From the NCBI RefSeq assembly GCF_001647715.1, contig NZ_CP015600.1, positions 5,022,001 through 5,086,000 of the forward strand: a stretch of DNA of 64,000 bases, in the 5' to 3' direction. How positions within the stretch are numbered: position 1 is the stretch's first letter; every line of letters starts with the position of its first letter. The notes beneath the pieces are model-generated. The model had not been told where the DNA came from. It was given only the letters and a program-made list of their open reading frames with translations, and searched no databases. Below, in pieces: positions 15,730 to 24,815 of this stretch. The position numbers and the translations under genes were made by a program. Source of the stretch: Pseudomonas antarctica (GTDB taxonomy: Bacteria > Pseudomonadota > Gammaproteobacteria > Pseudomonadales > Pseudomonadaceae).

Positions 15730-16758
15730 ATGACCTCCAAGAACGATAAAAATACCCGCACTACCGGTCGCCCGACCCTCAATGAAGTGGCGCGCCTGGC
15801 CGGCGTCAGCCCGATTACCGCCTCCCGTGCCCTGCGCGGCGTCAGCACGGTGGCCACCGAACTGGTGGAAAAAGTGCAACTGGCCGCCGCCGAACTCAAC
15901 TACGTGGTCAACCCGGCGGCCCGCGCGCTGGCGTCGGCCCAAAGCCACTCGGTGGTGGTCATCGTGCCGTCGCTGTCCAACCTGCTGTTTATCGAAACCC
16001 TCGAAGCCATCCACCAAGTGCTGCGGCCCAAGGGCTTTGAAGTGCTGATCGGCAATTCGCACTACTCGCGCGACGAAGAAGAAAACCTGCTGCGCAACTA
16101 CATGGCCTACCAGCCACGGGGGTTGCTGCTGACCGGGTTTGACCGCACCGAAAGCGCGCGGCGGATGGTCGAGGCCAGTAATGTGCCGTGTGTATACATG
16201 ATGGACCTGGACCCTAACGCCGGCGTGAACTGCGTGGGGTTTTCGCAACTGAGCGCTGGCGAAACAGCGGCGGCGCATTTGCTGTCCCGAGGGCGCAAGC
16301 GCCTGGCCTATATCGGCGCGCAGTTGGACCAACGCACGTTGCTGCGCGGTGAAGGGTTCCGCCGCGCCCTGCAACAGGCTGGCCTGTACGACCCGGCGCT
16401 GGAACTGCTGACGCCGCGCCCCTCCTCCGTGGGCCTGGGTGGCGAGCTGTTTTTGCAACTGCTGACGGCGCACCCGGATGTGGATGCGATCTTCTTTGGC
16501 AACGACGACTTGGCCCAGGGCGCGCTGCTGGAAGCCATGCGCCACGGCATCAAAGTACCGGAGCGGGTGGCGGTGCTGGGCTTTAACGATTTGCCGGCGT
16601 CGTCGTTCATGGTGCCGCGCCTGAGCAGCATCAGTACCCCGCGTGAAGCGATTGGCCGGCGTTCGGCGGAGCATTTGCTGACGATCATGGCGGGCAACAA
16701 GATTGCCAAGCCGGTGGTGGACATGGGGTTTGAGTTGCAGGTGCGCGAGAGCAGCTGA
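15730..16758 (+). CDS. gntR: LacI-family gluconate repressor GntR
   Basis: 342 aa. The LacI-type HTH is at about 13-60 (GRPTLNEVARLAGVSPITAS, then RALRGVSTVATELVEKVQLA), with hinge LNYVVNPAARALAS, then a periplasmic-binding-like domain (VVVIVPSLSNLLFIETLEAI; DAIFFGNDDLAQGALLEAM; VLGFNDLPASSFMVPRLSSI). It is divergent from gntK-gntT, and three related operators sit upstream of gntT, gntK and gntR itself. The expected role is repression of gluconate uptake and phosphorylation, relieved by gluconate or 6-phosphogluconate. The start is chosen at MTSKNDKNTRTTG; longer in-frame extensions would cover the operator. Confidence 0.93.
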   Translation: MTSKNDKNTRTTGRPTLNEVARLAGVSPITASRALRGVSTVATELVEKVQLAAAELNYVVNPAARALASAQSHSVVVIVPSLSNLLFIETLEAIHQVLRPKGFEVLIGNSHYSRDEEENLLRNYMAYQPRGLLLTGFDRTESARRMVEASNVPCVYMMDLDPNAGVNCVGFSQLSAGETAAAHLLSRGRKRLAYIGAQLDQRTLLRGEGFRRALQQAGLYDPALELLTPRPSSVGLGGELFLQLLTAHPDVDAIFFGNDDLAQGALLEAMRHGIKVPERVAVLGFNDLPASSFMVPRLSSISTPREAIGRRSAEHLLTIMAGNKIAKPVVDMGFELQVRESS

Positions 16759-16884
16759 TTTTCTAACGGCCGAATACAATCAAACAGTGGGGAGTGGATT
16801 GCCTGCGGTGGCCATTGGTATCTACACATTTTTTACGGGTTGAGTGCTGTGGTTGTCGCGGGGCGCGCTGAGTACATATCCGTT

Positions 16885-17150
16885 GTTTGGGTCACGGCCG
16901 AAATAGGTTCCGCCCTTACGGCGGGTCACTTTGGAAAAGCCCCAAAGTAACCAAAAGGCTCTTGCCCCACCACTCGGCACCTCGCCTAGGCTCGGTGTGC
17001 CCTCACGCAGGCTTTGGACCGTGGGCCGCCGCCATGGGCCATCCTTGGCCCATCGCGGCTAACCCGGCGTCCTGCCGGGTTACCCACGCTCCAAAGCCTG
17101 CGTTCGGCCAGCGTGGTTAACGGGGCGCCCAAGATCAAGATCAAAGTCAA
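16885..17150. repeat. Highly folded non-coding element with a three-way junction
   Basis: No credible gene occupies 16759-17356. The stretch contains nested dyads: CCGCCCTTACGGCGGG near 16910; CTTTGG..CCAAAG near 16930; a 19-bp stem with one mismatch (CGCAGGCTTTGGACCGTGG at 17006-17024 with 17084-17102) enclosing two perfect hairpins, ATGGGCCA-tcct-TGGCCCAT (17034-17053, extended by GCCGC/GCGGC) and TAACCCGGC-gtcct-GCCGGGTTA (17060-17082). From memory this kind of block recurs between genes in Pseudomonas genomes; origin and role are unknown. Confidence 0.7.
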
Positions 17151-17240
17151 AAGCAGAGCACGGCGGCCTGACAGCCGACCTGAGTGGTTAGATCAAAAGC
17201 AAAAGCGAAGCGGTGTGTCAGTTGATGCAGTTGGTGACTG

Positions 17241-17278
17241 GCACACCGCCTTCGCGAGCAAGCCCGCTCCCACATTTT
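17241..17278. repeat. Single REP arm with decayed partner
   Basis: CGCGAGCAAGCCCGCTCCCA with CACACCGCC before it; the left partner is reduced to AGCGGTGTGTCAGT at about 17210, so this is a degraded REPIN. Confidence 0.8.
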
Positions 17279-17356
17279 GACCGTGCCCGCTTAAGACCCT
17301 CGCTGTCATCTACGCCCCCTGCTAGATTGGCCACTCACCATCGTCAGGGAAGTACC

Positions 17357-17989
17357 ATGGGACACTCACTGAAAATTCTCGGCCGCACGTCCTCCATCAA
17401 CGTGCGCAAAGTGCTCTGGACCTGTCAGGAACTGGGCATCGACTATGTACGCGAAGACTGGGGCATTGGCTTCAAGCCCACCCAGTCACCCGAATTCCTC
17501 GCCCTGAACCCCAACGCCCAAGTGCCGGTGCTGATCGACGACCACGGTGTATTGTGGGAATCCAACACCATCTGCCGCTACCTCATCGGCCTTTACCAAC
17601 GCACAGACCTGCTGCCCGCCGAACCCGCGCCACGCGCGCGGGTCGAGCAATGGGTGGACTGGCAAGCCAGCGAACTCAACCGCGCCTGGGGCGATGCCTT
17701 CACCGCGTTGGTGCGTAACAACCCGGACGGCCTGGACGCCGCGCAGATTGCCGCCGCCGTGCAGGTGTGGAACGACAAGATGGGCCTGCTGGAACAGCAG
17801 TTGGCCAAAACCGGCGCTTATGTAGTCGGGGATGAATTTACCCTCGCCGATATCCTCATCGGCCTCTCGGTGCACCGTTGGCAGAACACGCCCATGGAGC
17901 GCCCGCCCTACCCCGCCATTGCGGCGTACTACCAGCGCCTCAGCGGGCGCCAAGGCTTCAAGACCTTCGCCCTCGACGGCCACAACTAA
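17357..17989 (+). CDS. Glutathione S-transferase family protein
   Basis: 210 aa. The N-terminal thioredoxin-fold domain (about 4-85) has SSINVRKVLWTCQELGIDY, with Ser/Asn at the usual catalytic place, NPNAQVPVLIDDHGVLWESN (cis-Pro and Ser-binding site for glutathione) and ICRYL. The C-terminal helical domain carries YVVGDEFTLADILIGLSVHR, the N-capping box. The start is the ATG after CAGGGAAGTACC. It is 14 bp upstream of the uronate-dehydrogenase-like gene and probably co-transcribed. The substrate is unknown. Confidence 0.9.
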   Translation: MGHSLKILGRTSSINVRKVLWTCQELGIDYVREDWGIGFKPTQSPEFLALNPNAQVPVLIDDHGVLWESNTICRYLIGLYQRTDLLPAEPAPRARVEQWVDWQASELNRAWGDAFTALVRNNPDGLDAAQIAAAVQVWNDKMGLLEQQLAKTGAYVVGDEFTLADILIGLSVHRWQNTPMERPPYPAIAAYYQRLSGRQGFKTFALDGHN

Positions 17990-18003
17990 AACAAGGACTC
18001 ACC

Positions 18004-18741
18004 GTGAACGGACTCAACGTACTGCTGACCGGCGCCTGCGGAAGAATCGGCAAGACCTTTTTCGAAGCCTCGAAGGAGCGCTACCGCTTCACCCTCACCG
18101 ACCGCCTCGCGCCGGCTTTCGATGTGGGCGAACACCGTTTCGTGCACGCCGACCTCAGCGATAAAACCACCCTCGCGGCCCTGCTCGACGGCATCGACGT
18201 GATCGTGCACCTGTCGGGCATCCCCCACGCCAGCGCTTCGTTCGACGAATTGCTGCCGAACAATATCCTCGCCACCACCTACCTGTTCGAAGCCGCCGTG
18301 GCGGCGGGCGTCAAACGCCTGGTGTTCGCCAGCAGCGCGCAGACCATCGAAGGCTACCCCGTAGATCGCCAAATCACCCCAGGCATGCAAGTGATGCCCG
18401 CCAACCTGTATGGCGTGAGCAAATGCTACGGCGAGGCACTGTGCGGCTATTACGCGGCAAAAACCCCACTCTCCACGATTGCCCTGCGCATCGGCGCCTT
18501 TGAGTTCCCCGAAACCCACGACCTGAACAACGCCCGCGACCTCAGCGCCTGGCTCAGCCCACGTGATGCCGTGCAACTGCTGCAACGTTCGGTGGACGCT
18601 GAGGGTGTGAAGCACCTGATCGCCCATGGCATTTCCAATAACCGCTTCAAGCGCCTGGACCTGAGCGAAACCACACGGGTGCTGGGCTATCAACCGGTGG
18701 ATGACGCCTTTCAGACCTTCGAGATCCCCATCACCTACTGA
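18004..18741 (+). CDS. NAD-dependent epimerase/dehydratase, uronate-dehydrogenase-like
   Basis: 245 aa. The GTG start gives MNGLNVLLTGACGRIGKTF, a Rossmann TGxxGxxG motif. Extended SDR features are VIVHLSGIP, LVFASSAQTI and the catalytic YGVSKCYGEA (YxxxK), then LRIGAFEFPETHD and AWLSPRDAVQLLQRSVDA, which resemble uronate dehydrogenases of Pseudomonas. It is a little shorter than Udh. It probably oxidises or epimerises a sugar or uronic acid. The preceding GST gene is 14 bp away and an MFS transporter follows, consistent with a small catabolic set, but the substrate is not shown. Confidence 0.82.
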   Translation: MNGLNVLLTGACGRIGKTFFEASKERYRFTLTDRLAPAFDVGEHRFVHADLSDKTTLAALLDGIDVIVHLSGIPHASASFDELLPNNILATTYLFEAAVAAGVKRLVFASSAQTIEGYPVDRQITPGMQVMPANLYGVSKCYGEALCGYYAAKTPLSTIALRIGAFEFPETHDLNNARDLSAWLSPRDAVQLLQRSVDAEGVKHLIAHGISNNRFKRLDLSETTRVLGYQPVDDAFQTFEIPITY

Positions 18742-18881
18742 GCCCCTGCGCCATAAAAGCTTGAAACCCGACGCCCAGGCGCAATAAATCGGCGAATGTG
18801 TGGCCTGCCGCACGCAACTTCACAAGCGCCGATTTCCGTTAGCCCGCTAAGATTCCAGGTCACTGCCCCTGGAATCTGCCC

Positions 18882-20297
18882 ATGTCGACACTCACCGCCT
18901 CAGCCACGGACGGCCTCGACCCGATCCGTGCCGCCCATATCAGCGCGCGCATCGACCGCCTACCTGCCGTCGCCACTCTGTGGCGCCTGGTGGCATTGCT
19001 GTCGATCGGCGGCTTTTTCGAGCTGTATGACCTGTTCCAAACCGCCTATATCAGCCCCGGTTTGATCAGCGACGGGATTTTCCACACCGGCAGCGAAGGC
19101 GTGTTTGGCTTCTCTGACCAGGCGGCGTTCGCCTCTGCGACCTTTCTGGGCCTGTTCCTCGGCGCCAGCCTGCTCAGCCCCATCGCCGACCGTTTTGGGC
19201 GCCGGGCGATTTTTACCTTTGCGCTGATCTGGTACACCGTGGCCACCGTGCTGATGGGTATTCAGACGTCCGCGCTGGGCATCATCGGCATGCGTTTCCT
19301 GGTGGGCATCGGCCTGGGCATCGAGCTGGTGACCATCGACGCCTACCTCTCGGAACTGGTGCCCAAGCGCATGCGCAGCTCGGCGTTTGCCTTTGCGTTT
19401 TTCATCCAGTTTCTGTCAGTGCCGGCGGTGGCGTTGATGTCGTGGTGGCTGGTGCCCCAGGCGCCATTCGGGGTTTCCGGCTGGCGCTGGGTGGTGCTGA
19501 GCAGTGCAGTGTTTGCGTTGTTTATCTGGCAACTGCGCAAGCGCCTGCCGGAATCACCCCGCTGGCTGGCGCAAAAGGGCCGCTTTGACGAAGCCGGGCA
19601 GATCATGGACAGCCTCGAAGCACGCTGCCAACAGGATCATGGCAAACCGCTGGATGAGCCCGAACCCGAAGCCGTCAGCGTGCAGGGCAGCGGGCGTTTT
19701 GCCGATATCTGGCAACCGCCCTACCGCCGCCGGGCACTGATGCTGATCGTGTTTCATGTGTTCCAGGCGATCGGTTTTTTCGGCTTCGGCAATTGGTTGC
19801 CGGCGTTGTTGTCGGGCCAGGGCGTGAGCGTGACCCATAGCTTGATGTACGCCTTTATCATCACCCTCGCCTACCCGCTGGGGCCGCTGCTGTTTGTGAA
19901 GGTGGCCAATCGTTTTGAAAACAAATGGCAGATCGTCGGTTCGGCCATGGGCGCGATGATCTTCGGCAGCCTGTTCGCCCTGCAAACCACGGCGGTGGGG
20001 CTGGTGATCTGCGGGGTGATGATCACGTTCTGCAATGCCTGGCTGAGCTTCAGTTACCACTCCTACCAGAGCGAATTGTTCCCGACCAATATCCGCGCGC
20101 GGGCGGTGGGGTTCTGCTATTCGTTCAGCCGCTTGTCCACGGTGTTCAGCAGCCTGTTGATCGGGTTCATTCTTGAGCATCTGGGCACGCCGGGCGTGTT
20201 GGCGTTTATTGCCAGCAGCATGTTGATCGTGATGATCACCATCAGTTGGTTCGGGCCGCGTACGCGTAACCTGGCGCTGGAAAATATCGCCCACTGA
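18882..20297 (+). CDS. MFS transporter (12 TM, metabolite:H+ / sugar-porter-like)
   Basis: 471 aa with about 12 membrane helices. The MFS loop motif appears as SPIADRFGRRAIFTF, with GIGLGIELVTIDAYLSELVP in helix 4 and the start of the next loop, SPRWLAQKGRFDEA after helix 6, and FPTNIRARAVGFCYSFSRLS near helix 10. FELYDLFQTAYIS in helix 1 resembles the aromatic-acid/metabolite porters. Expected inner-membrane importer of an organic acid or sugar; the substrate is unknown. It follows the epimerase gene on the same strand after 140 bp. Confidence 0.9.
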   Translation: MSTLTASATDGLDPIRAAHISARIDRLPAVATLWRLVALLSIGGFFELYDLFQTAYISPGLISDGIFHTGSEGVFGFSDQAAFASATFLGLFLGASLLSPIADRFGRRAIFTFALIWYTVATVLMGIQTSALGIIGMRFLVGIGLGIELVTIDAYLSELVPKRMRSSAFAFAFFIQFLSVPAVALMSWWLVPQAPFGVSGWRWVVLSSAVFALFIWQLRKRLPESPRWLAQKGRFDEAGQIMDSLEARCQQDHGKPLDEPEPEAVSVQGSGRFADIWQPPYRRRALMLIVFHVFQAIGFFGFGNWLPALLSGQGVSVTHSLMYAFIITLAYPLGPLLFVKVANRFENKWQIVGSAMGAMIFGSLFALQTTAVGLVICGVMITFCNAWLSFSYHSYQSELFPTNIRARAVGFCYSFSRLSTVFSSLLIGFILEHLGTPGVLAFIASSMLIVMITISWFGPRTRNLALENIAH

Positions 20298-20432
20298 CGG
20301 CAACGGTTGGCCGCCTGCGGGACAACGCTTGCCGCGACGGCCGCGCCATCCCCAATAAAACCGGGGATTTGGCGCTCGGCATGCTATTTGCTCGTGCTGT
20401 CGCACCGAACACATATCCGCAGGTGACCGATC

Positions 20433-20942
20433 ATGCTGGTTAACAACAACGCTCAAGCCGTGTCGACCGTCCAAAAGCTCAAGCGCTCCGACATGGACCC
20501 CGCCAACGCTGCCGCCAGCACGCTGTACAGCGGTGCCCTGCAAGCGGCGCAGCAAAGCGTAACCGTACCGGCCGCGCAGCAGGACCTGAACAAGGCCAGT
20601 GATCGTATCGACGAAGCCTTCGCCAAGACCCGTGTGCAGTTGCAAGCCACGACGGCGGCACCCACTGCGACCACTGATGTGCCGGCGACGGGCTCGACGA
20701 CCAGCACCGCGCGTGCTGATTTCACCGACTACATGAGCAAATCCCCGGCTGAACGCATCCGTGAGCAATTGCTCAAGGAGCAGGGTTTGACCGAAGCCCA
20801 AGTGCAGGCAATGCCGCAGGAAAAACAGGACGCGATTGCCAAGCAAGTGGCTGATCGTGTGAAGCAGCAGCAAGATCAGCAAGTAGCGGCGAAAGCCACT
20901 GACCCGGCGCAGTCGGTTAAAGAAACCCTGGCCGCGATTTAA
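20433..20942 (+). CDS. Hypothetical protein, Ala/Gln/Thr-rich
   Basis: 169 aa, no family recognised. The N-terminus MLVNNNAQAVSTVQKLKRSD has no signal peptide. The middle is a low-complexity Ala/Thr stretch (about 70-95, TTAAPTATTDVPATGSTTST) joining two probably helical parts; the C-terminal part (EQLLKEQGLTEAQVQAMPQE, then ADRVKQQQDQQ) is strongly helical and polar. Codon use looks like that of its neighbours, and a ribosome-site-like CAGGTGACC precedes the ATG. It stands alone before a REPIN. Probably a real cytoplasmic protein of unknown role. Confidence 0.75.
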   Translation: MLVNNNAQAVSTVQKLKRSDMDPANAAASTLYSGALQAAQQSVTVPAAQQDLNKASDRIDEAFAKTRVQLQATTAAPTATTDVPATGSTTSTARADFTDYMSKSPAERIREQLLKEQGLTEAQVQAMPQEKQDAIAKQVADRVKQQQDQQVAAKATDPAQSVKETLAAI

Positions 20943-20959
20943 TAGACACGCTGATCAAA

Positions 20960-21048
20960 TGTGGGAGCTGGCTTGCCTGAGATGCAGAAACCCGGGTGTA
21001 TCAGGTACACCGAGTTGATGCTATCGCAGGCAAGCCAGCGCCCACAGT
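20960..21048. repeat. REPIN (GCTGG variant)
   Basis: TGTGGGAGCTGGCTTGCCTG on the left and CAGGCAAGCCAGCGCCCACA on the right; one arm has a substitution. Confidence 0.85.
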
Positions 21049-21075
21049 GATCGGGTTACCACGGCGGTAACGTAT

Positions 21076-22395
21076 CTACTGCAATTGCAGGGTCGAGTTG
21101 AACTGGCTGATCGCATCCACCACATGCCGTGACCCTTCCTGAATCTCCAGGATCACCTGCCCCGCCTCATTCGCCAGTTCCACCCCCAGCCCTGTGCGGC
21201 TCAGGCTCGACTGCATGCTCGATACCGCGCTCAGCGACAGGTCGTGGTTCTTGCGCACCACCTCCACAATCTCCTCCGTTGCCTGGCTGGTGCGCGCGGC
21301 GAGGCTGCGCACTTCGTCGGCCACCACCGCAAACCCACGCCCATGCTCACCGGCCCGCGCCGCTTCAATCGCCGCGTTGAGCGCGAGCATATTGGTTTGT
21401 TCGGCAATGCTACGAATGGTCTGCACGATGGCGCCGATGATGTCCGACTGTTTGTTGACCGCGTCGATGCTTTGGGCCGCCTGATTCAGGTCGCTGGAAA
21501 TCTCTTCAATGATCTGCACGGTTTGCTGCACCACCTCCGAGCCCTTGCGCGCGCAGGCGTCGTTTTGTACCGAGGTGGAGTGGGCCGAATCGGCGGCGGT
21601 GCGCAGGGTGGTGACCTGCTCGGTGATGTCGCTGGCGAACTTCACCACTTTGTACAGGCGCCCGTTGGTGTCGAAGATGGGGTTGTAGGAGGCTTCCAGA
21701 AACAGGGTTTTGCCGAATTTGTTTTTTCGTTCGAAGCGATGGGAGTGATATTCGCCACGGTTGAGCGAGGCCCAGAAGGCCTTGTAAGACGGGGACTCTA
21801 CTTCGCTGCGCTGGCAGAACATGCTGTGGTGCTGGCCGATGATTTCTTCGCGCGAATACTGCACCGCGCGCAGGAAGTTATCGTTGGCATTGATGATCTG
21901 GCCTTGAGGGGTAAATTCGATCACCGCCATGGACCGGCTGATGGCGTCGATCAGGCTCTGGTTCTCGTGTTCATGGTGAACCCGTGCGGAAATGTCCGAG
22001 GCCACTTTGATGACACTCTGCACCTGATTATCGCTGCTCAGTACCGGCATGTAGCTGGCTTCGAGCCACACCTCCTCGCCGCGCTTATTCAGGCGCATAA
22101 AGGTGCCGCTCAGGGCTTCGCCGCGCGCCAGGTCGCGCCACAACTTAGTGTAAGGCTCGGTGTGGGTGTAGGCCTCTTCGCAAAAGATGCGGTGATGTTT
22201 GCCGCGAATCTCCTCGACGTTGTAGCCCATGGTTTTGCAGAAGTTGTCATTGGCGTCGAGGATCACACCGTTGCGGTCGAATTCGATCATCGCCATGGAG
22301 CGGCTGATGGCCGCGAGTTTGGCGTTGGCTTCGGTGAGCGCACAGGAAAAACGTTGGATTTCTTGCAGGTCGGATTTGTGATGGCGGTTGAACAT
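21076..22395 (-). CDS. Soluble PAS-PAS-methyl-accepting chemoreceptor, BdlA-like
   Basis: 439 aa, no membrane helix and no signal peptide. Two PAS domains: about 25-135 ([28 protein letters not shown]) and about 147-260 ([28 protein letters not shown]), each with a PAC-like segment ([20 protein letters not shown]). The C-terminal MCP signalling domain contains the hairpin tip [20 protein letters not shown] and [15 protein letters not shown]. The layout and length match BdlA, the biofilm-dispersion protein of P. aeruginosa; Aer-like redox sensing is also possible. It would signal to CheA from the cytosol. The start [14 protein letters not shown] follows AAGGGTG. Confidence 0.87.
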   Translation of the reverse strand: MFNRHHKSDLQEIQRFSCALTEANAKLAAISRSMAMIEFDRNGVILDANDNFCKTMGYNVEEIRGKHHRIFCEEAYTHTEPYTKLWRDLARGEALSGTFMRLNKRGEEVWLEASYMPVLSSDNQVQSVIKVASDISARVHHEHENQSLIDAISRSMAVIEFTPQGQIINANDNFLRAVQYSREEIIGQHHSMFCQRSEVESPSYKAFWASLNRGEYHSHRFERKNKFGKTLFLEASYNPIFDTNGRLYKVVKFASDITEQVTTLRTAADSAHSTSVQNDACARKGSEVVQQTVQIIEEISSDLNQAAQSIDAVNKQSDIIGAIVQTIRSIAEQTNMLALNAAIEAARAGEHGRGFAVVADEVRSLAARTSQATEEIVEVVRKNHDLSLSAVSSMQSSLSRTGLGVELANEAGQVILEIQEGSRHVVDAISQFNSTLQLQ

Positions 22396-22562
22396 GATCA
22401 GATCACCCTTGATTCCCGGCGCCTGAAAGGCGCATTCCATTCATTTGTTGGATAGTGCTAGCTAACCTTCATGGGGAAATAACCATCCGAAACGCTTTAT
22501 ATGCCAAACGTCATCAACGGTTCAGGATCAGCATAGACAGGGCTTGGCGCTATGCAAGGCCA

Positions 22563-23432
22563 CTAATCAGCCAGCATTTTTAACAATGCGCTGACGGCGG
22601 CTGAGGGTGAACGGGTTGGCGAGCCGACCAAGGCAAATTCGCGGTGCAGCGGGACGCTCAACGGCATCACACGCAGGCCGTTGTGCGGGGCCGGCAAGGC
22701 CATTTGAGGCACCAGTGTGACGCCGACGCCTTCGCGCACCAGGCTATAGGCGCTGCTCCATTCGCGCACTTCCACGCGGATATCACGCAGGGTCAGCCCC
22801 GCCAATGTCGCCAGGCTGCGGGCATTGGCGGTACAGCCACCGGTGGCCAGCACGAAGGGTTGCTGGAGCAATTCCTCAAGCGACACCGTGGCATCGGCCG
22901 GGCGCTGCGCGATGGGATGGTTGATCGGCAGCACGGCCATCCAAAAGTCGCGCCCCAATACCGTGGCGTTGCGCGCGGGCTCGGGGTTGAGCACCACGCC
23001 CAGGTCGATCAGGTCGGCGTCGAGCAAGGTGTGCACTTCGCTGTCGGTGACATCCAGGGTGGTGATCTCGATACCCGGGTTCAACTGACGAAAACGTTGC
23101 AGCAACGGTGTCAGAAAGGTCGCCAGCACCATGGGAAAACTGGCAATGCGAATGCTCCCACGCAGCAGCGGCCGAGACTCATCCACGGTGGTACGAATCG
23201 CCTGTAACGCGCCCATCATCACCCGCGCGTGCTCAATCACACTGATCCCCAGGGTGGTAGGCAAGGTCTTGCGCGGTTCACGGGTGAACAGTTGCGCACC
23301 CAATGCTGCCTCCATGGTTGCCATGGCTTGGCTGGCAGCGGACTGGGTCATGCCTACCTTTTCGGCGGCTGCCGTGATGCTGCCGTGGTCGGCCACGGCC
23401 ACCAGCAAACGCCAGTGCATCAGGTTCATCAT
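22563..23432 (-). CDS. LysR-family transcriptional regulator (divergent from GST)
   Basis: 289 aa. HTH at about 3-62 (NLMHWRLLVAVADHGSITAA, then VGMTQSAASQAMATMEAALG), then a CysB-like effector domain (GSIRIASFPMVLATFLTPLL; DLIDLGVVLNPEPARNATVL; LVREGVGVTLVPQMAL). The start MMNLMHWRLL has AAGGACAG upstream; a second ATG follows directly. It is divergent from the GST gene at 23540 (107 bp), so it is the likely regulator of that gene. The inducer is unknown. Confidence 0.9.
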   Translation of the reverse strand: MMNLMHWRLLVAVADHGSITAAAEKVGMTQSAASQAMATMEAALGAQLFTREPRKTLPTTLGISVIEHARVMMGALQAIRTTVDESRPLLRGSIRIASFPMVLATFLTPLLQRFRQLNPGIEITTLDVTDSEVHTLLDADLIDLGVVLNPEPARNATVLGRDFWMAVLPINHPIAQRPADATVSLEELLQQPFVLATGGCTANARSLATLAGLTLRDIRVEVREWSSAYSLVREGVGVTLVPQMALPAPHNGLRVMPLSVPLHREFALVGSPTRSPSAAVSALLKMLAD

Positions 23433-23539
23433 GGCAGTAGCTGTCCTTATGGGTGGGATCTGAAGGTTTAATTTTACGCAAGGTGCCATGCCCGCGAGAC
23501 TGGCGCAAATGAACGACAACCGATCAGGAACCACTCTTC

Positions 23540-24139
23540 ATGAAACTGTACTTTTCCCCCAATGCCTGTTCTCTCGCCCCCCATATCGTGTTGCGCGAAT
23601 TGGCCTTGCCATTCGACCTGGTGCGGGTCGATAACCAGGCTAAAACCACGGCCGACGGCGACGATTTCCTGCAGATCAACCCAAAGGGCTACGTGGCGGC
23701 GCTGCAACTGGACAATGGCGAAGTGCTGACCGAGGCCAGTGCGATCCTGCAATACCTGGCCGACCTGAAACCCGCCGCGCACCTGGCCCCGGCCAATGGC
23801 AGTTGGGAGCGCGTGCGCTTGCAGGAGTGGCTGAACTTTATCGCCAGCGAGATTCATGGCGGGCTGGCGATTTTCTTCAACGGCGCGATTCAGGGCGATG
23901 TGCGGGCGATGTTCGTGGCCAAGGTATACAAGCGTTTTGCGATTCTGGTGCAGACCCTGGAGCGCCAGGATTATCTCCTGGGCGCGCAGTACTCGGTGGC
24001 AGATGCGTACCTGTTCGTGGTGCTGCGCTGGGCGGGGTTTCACGCTATCGACCTGCAACAGTGGCCGGCGCTGGCTGCGTTTCAGCAGCGGATTGGCGAG
24101 CGGCAAACAGTTATCGCGGCCCTGGCCGCCGAAGCCTGA
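23540..24139 (+). CDS. Glutathione S-transferase, GstA/beta-like
   Basis: 199 aa. It starts MKLYFSPNACSLAPHIVLRE, the classic beta-class N-terminus with the catalytic Cys/Ser region (Cys10, Ser11), then INPKGYVAALQLDNGEVLTE (cis-Pro region and glutathione-binding segment) and AILQYLADL. The C-terminal domain has LLGAQYSVADAYLFVVLRW with the N-capping box SVAD. Cytosolic detoxification is the family role. It is controlled presumably by the divergent LysR gene. Its 3' end is followed directly by the 188-bp REP array. Confidence 0.92.
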   Translation: MKLYFSPNACSLAPHIVLRELALPFDLVRVDNQAKTTADGDDFLQINPKGYVAALQLDNGEVLTEASAILQYLADLKPAAHLAPANGSWERVRLQEWLNFIASEIHGGLAIFFNGAIQGDVRAMFVAKVYKRFAILVQTLERQDYLLGAQYSVADAYLFVVLRWAGFHAIDLQQWPALAAFQQRIGERQTVIAALAAEA

Positions 24140-24161
24140 TGGCCTGAAATGCAATTAAAAA

Positions 24162-24252
24162 TGTGGGAGCGGGCTTGCTCGCGAAGGCGGAGTGTCAGCC
24201 AACGAATGTTTCGACTGATACACCGCATTCGCGGGCAAGCCCGCTCCCACAG
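24162..24252. repeat. REPIN, array unit 1
   Basis: TGTGGGAGCGGGCTTGCTCG with inverted GCGGGCAAGCCCGCTCCCAC; loop GAGTGTCAGCC..GACTGATAC. Confidence 0.92.
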
Positions 24253-24350
24253 TTGAACGGCGTTGTTTTAGAGAAAGCGTTTCATACCGCTAGCGTCGAG
24301 GCTGCTGCATTGGCTGCCGAGAATCCATAATCTGAAATGCAAATAAACAG

Positions 24351-24440
24351 GTGGGAGCGGGCTTGCTCGCGAAGGCGGAGTGTCAGCCACCGAATGTTTC
24401 GACTGATACACCGCTATCGCGAGCAAGCCCGCTCCCACAG
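24351..24440. repeat. REPIN, array unit 2
   Basis: Same hairpin 188 bp further on, with a few substitutions in the loop. Confidence 0.92.
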
Positions 24441-24538
24441 TTGAACGGCGTTGTTTTAGAGAAAGCGTTTCATACCGCTGGTGTCGAGGCTGCTGCGGTG
24501 GCTGCCGAGAATCCATGATCTGAAATGCAAATGAACAG

Positions 24539-24628
24539 GTGGGAGCGGGCTTGCTCGCGAAGGCGGAGTGTCAGCCAACGAATGTTTCGACTGATACACC
24601 GCTATCGCGGGCAAGCCCGCTCCCACAG
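24539..24628. repeat. REPIN, array unit 3
   Basis: Same hairpin a further 188 bp on. Confidence 0.92.
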
Positions 24629-24726
24629 TTGAACGGCTTTGTTTTAGAGAAAGCGTTTCATACCGCTGGTGTCGAGGCTGCTGCGGTGGCTGCCGAGAAT
24701 CCATGATCTGAAATGCAAATAAACAG

Positions 24727-24815
24727 GTGGGAGCGGGCTTGCTCGCGAAGGCGGAGTGTCAGCCAACGAATGTTTCGACTGATACACCGCTTTCGCGAGC
24801 AAGCCCGCTCCCACA
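24727..24815. repeat. REPIN, array unit 4
   Basis: Last copy; its right flank leads into the tail fragment and then the 3' end of the solute-binding protein gene. Confidence 0.92.

Noticed and set aside
16887..17280. Short open frames over the folded element (77 and 88 codons)
   Set aside because: They follow the paired arms, have no ribosome site or family resemblance, and folding explains the sequence better.
17878..18003. An upstream in-frame extension of the uronate-dehydrogenase-like gene
   Set aside because: It overlaps the GST gene heavily; the GTG start at 18004 gives the correct Rossmann N-terminus.
24268..24704. Open frames of about 82 codons inside the 188-bp array (minus strand), and similar ones at 7346-7770
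   Set aside because: They are made of REPIN sequence plus the tail fragment and repeat with the units; they are not independent genes.
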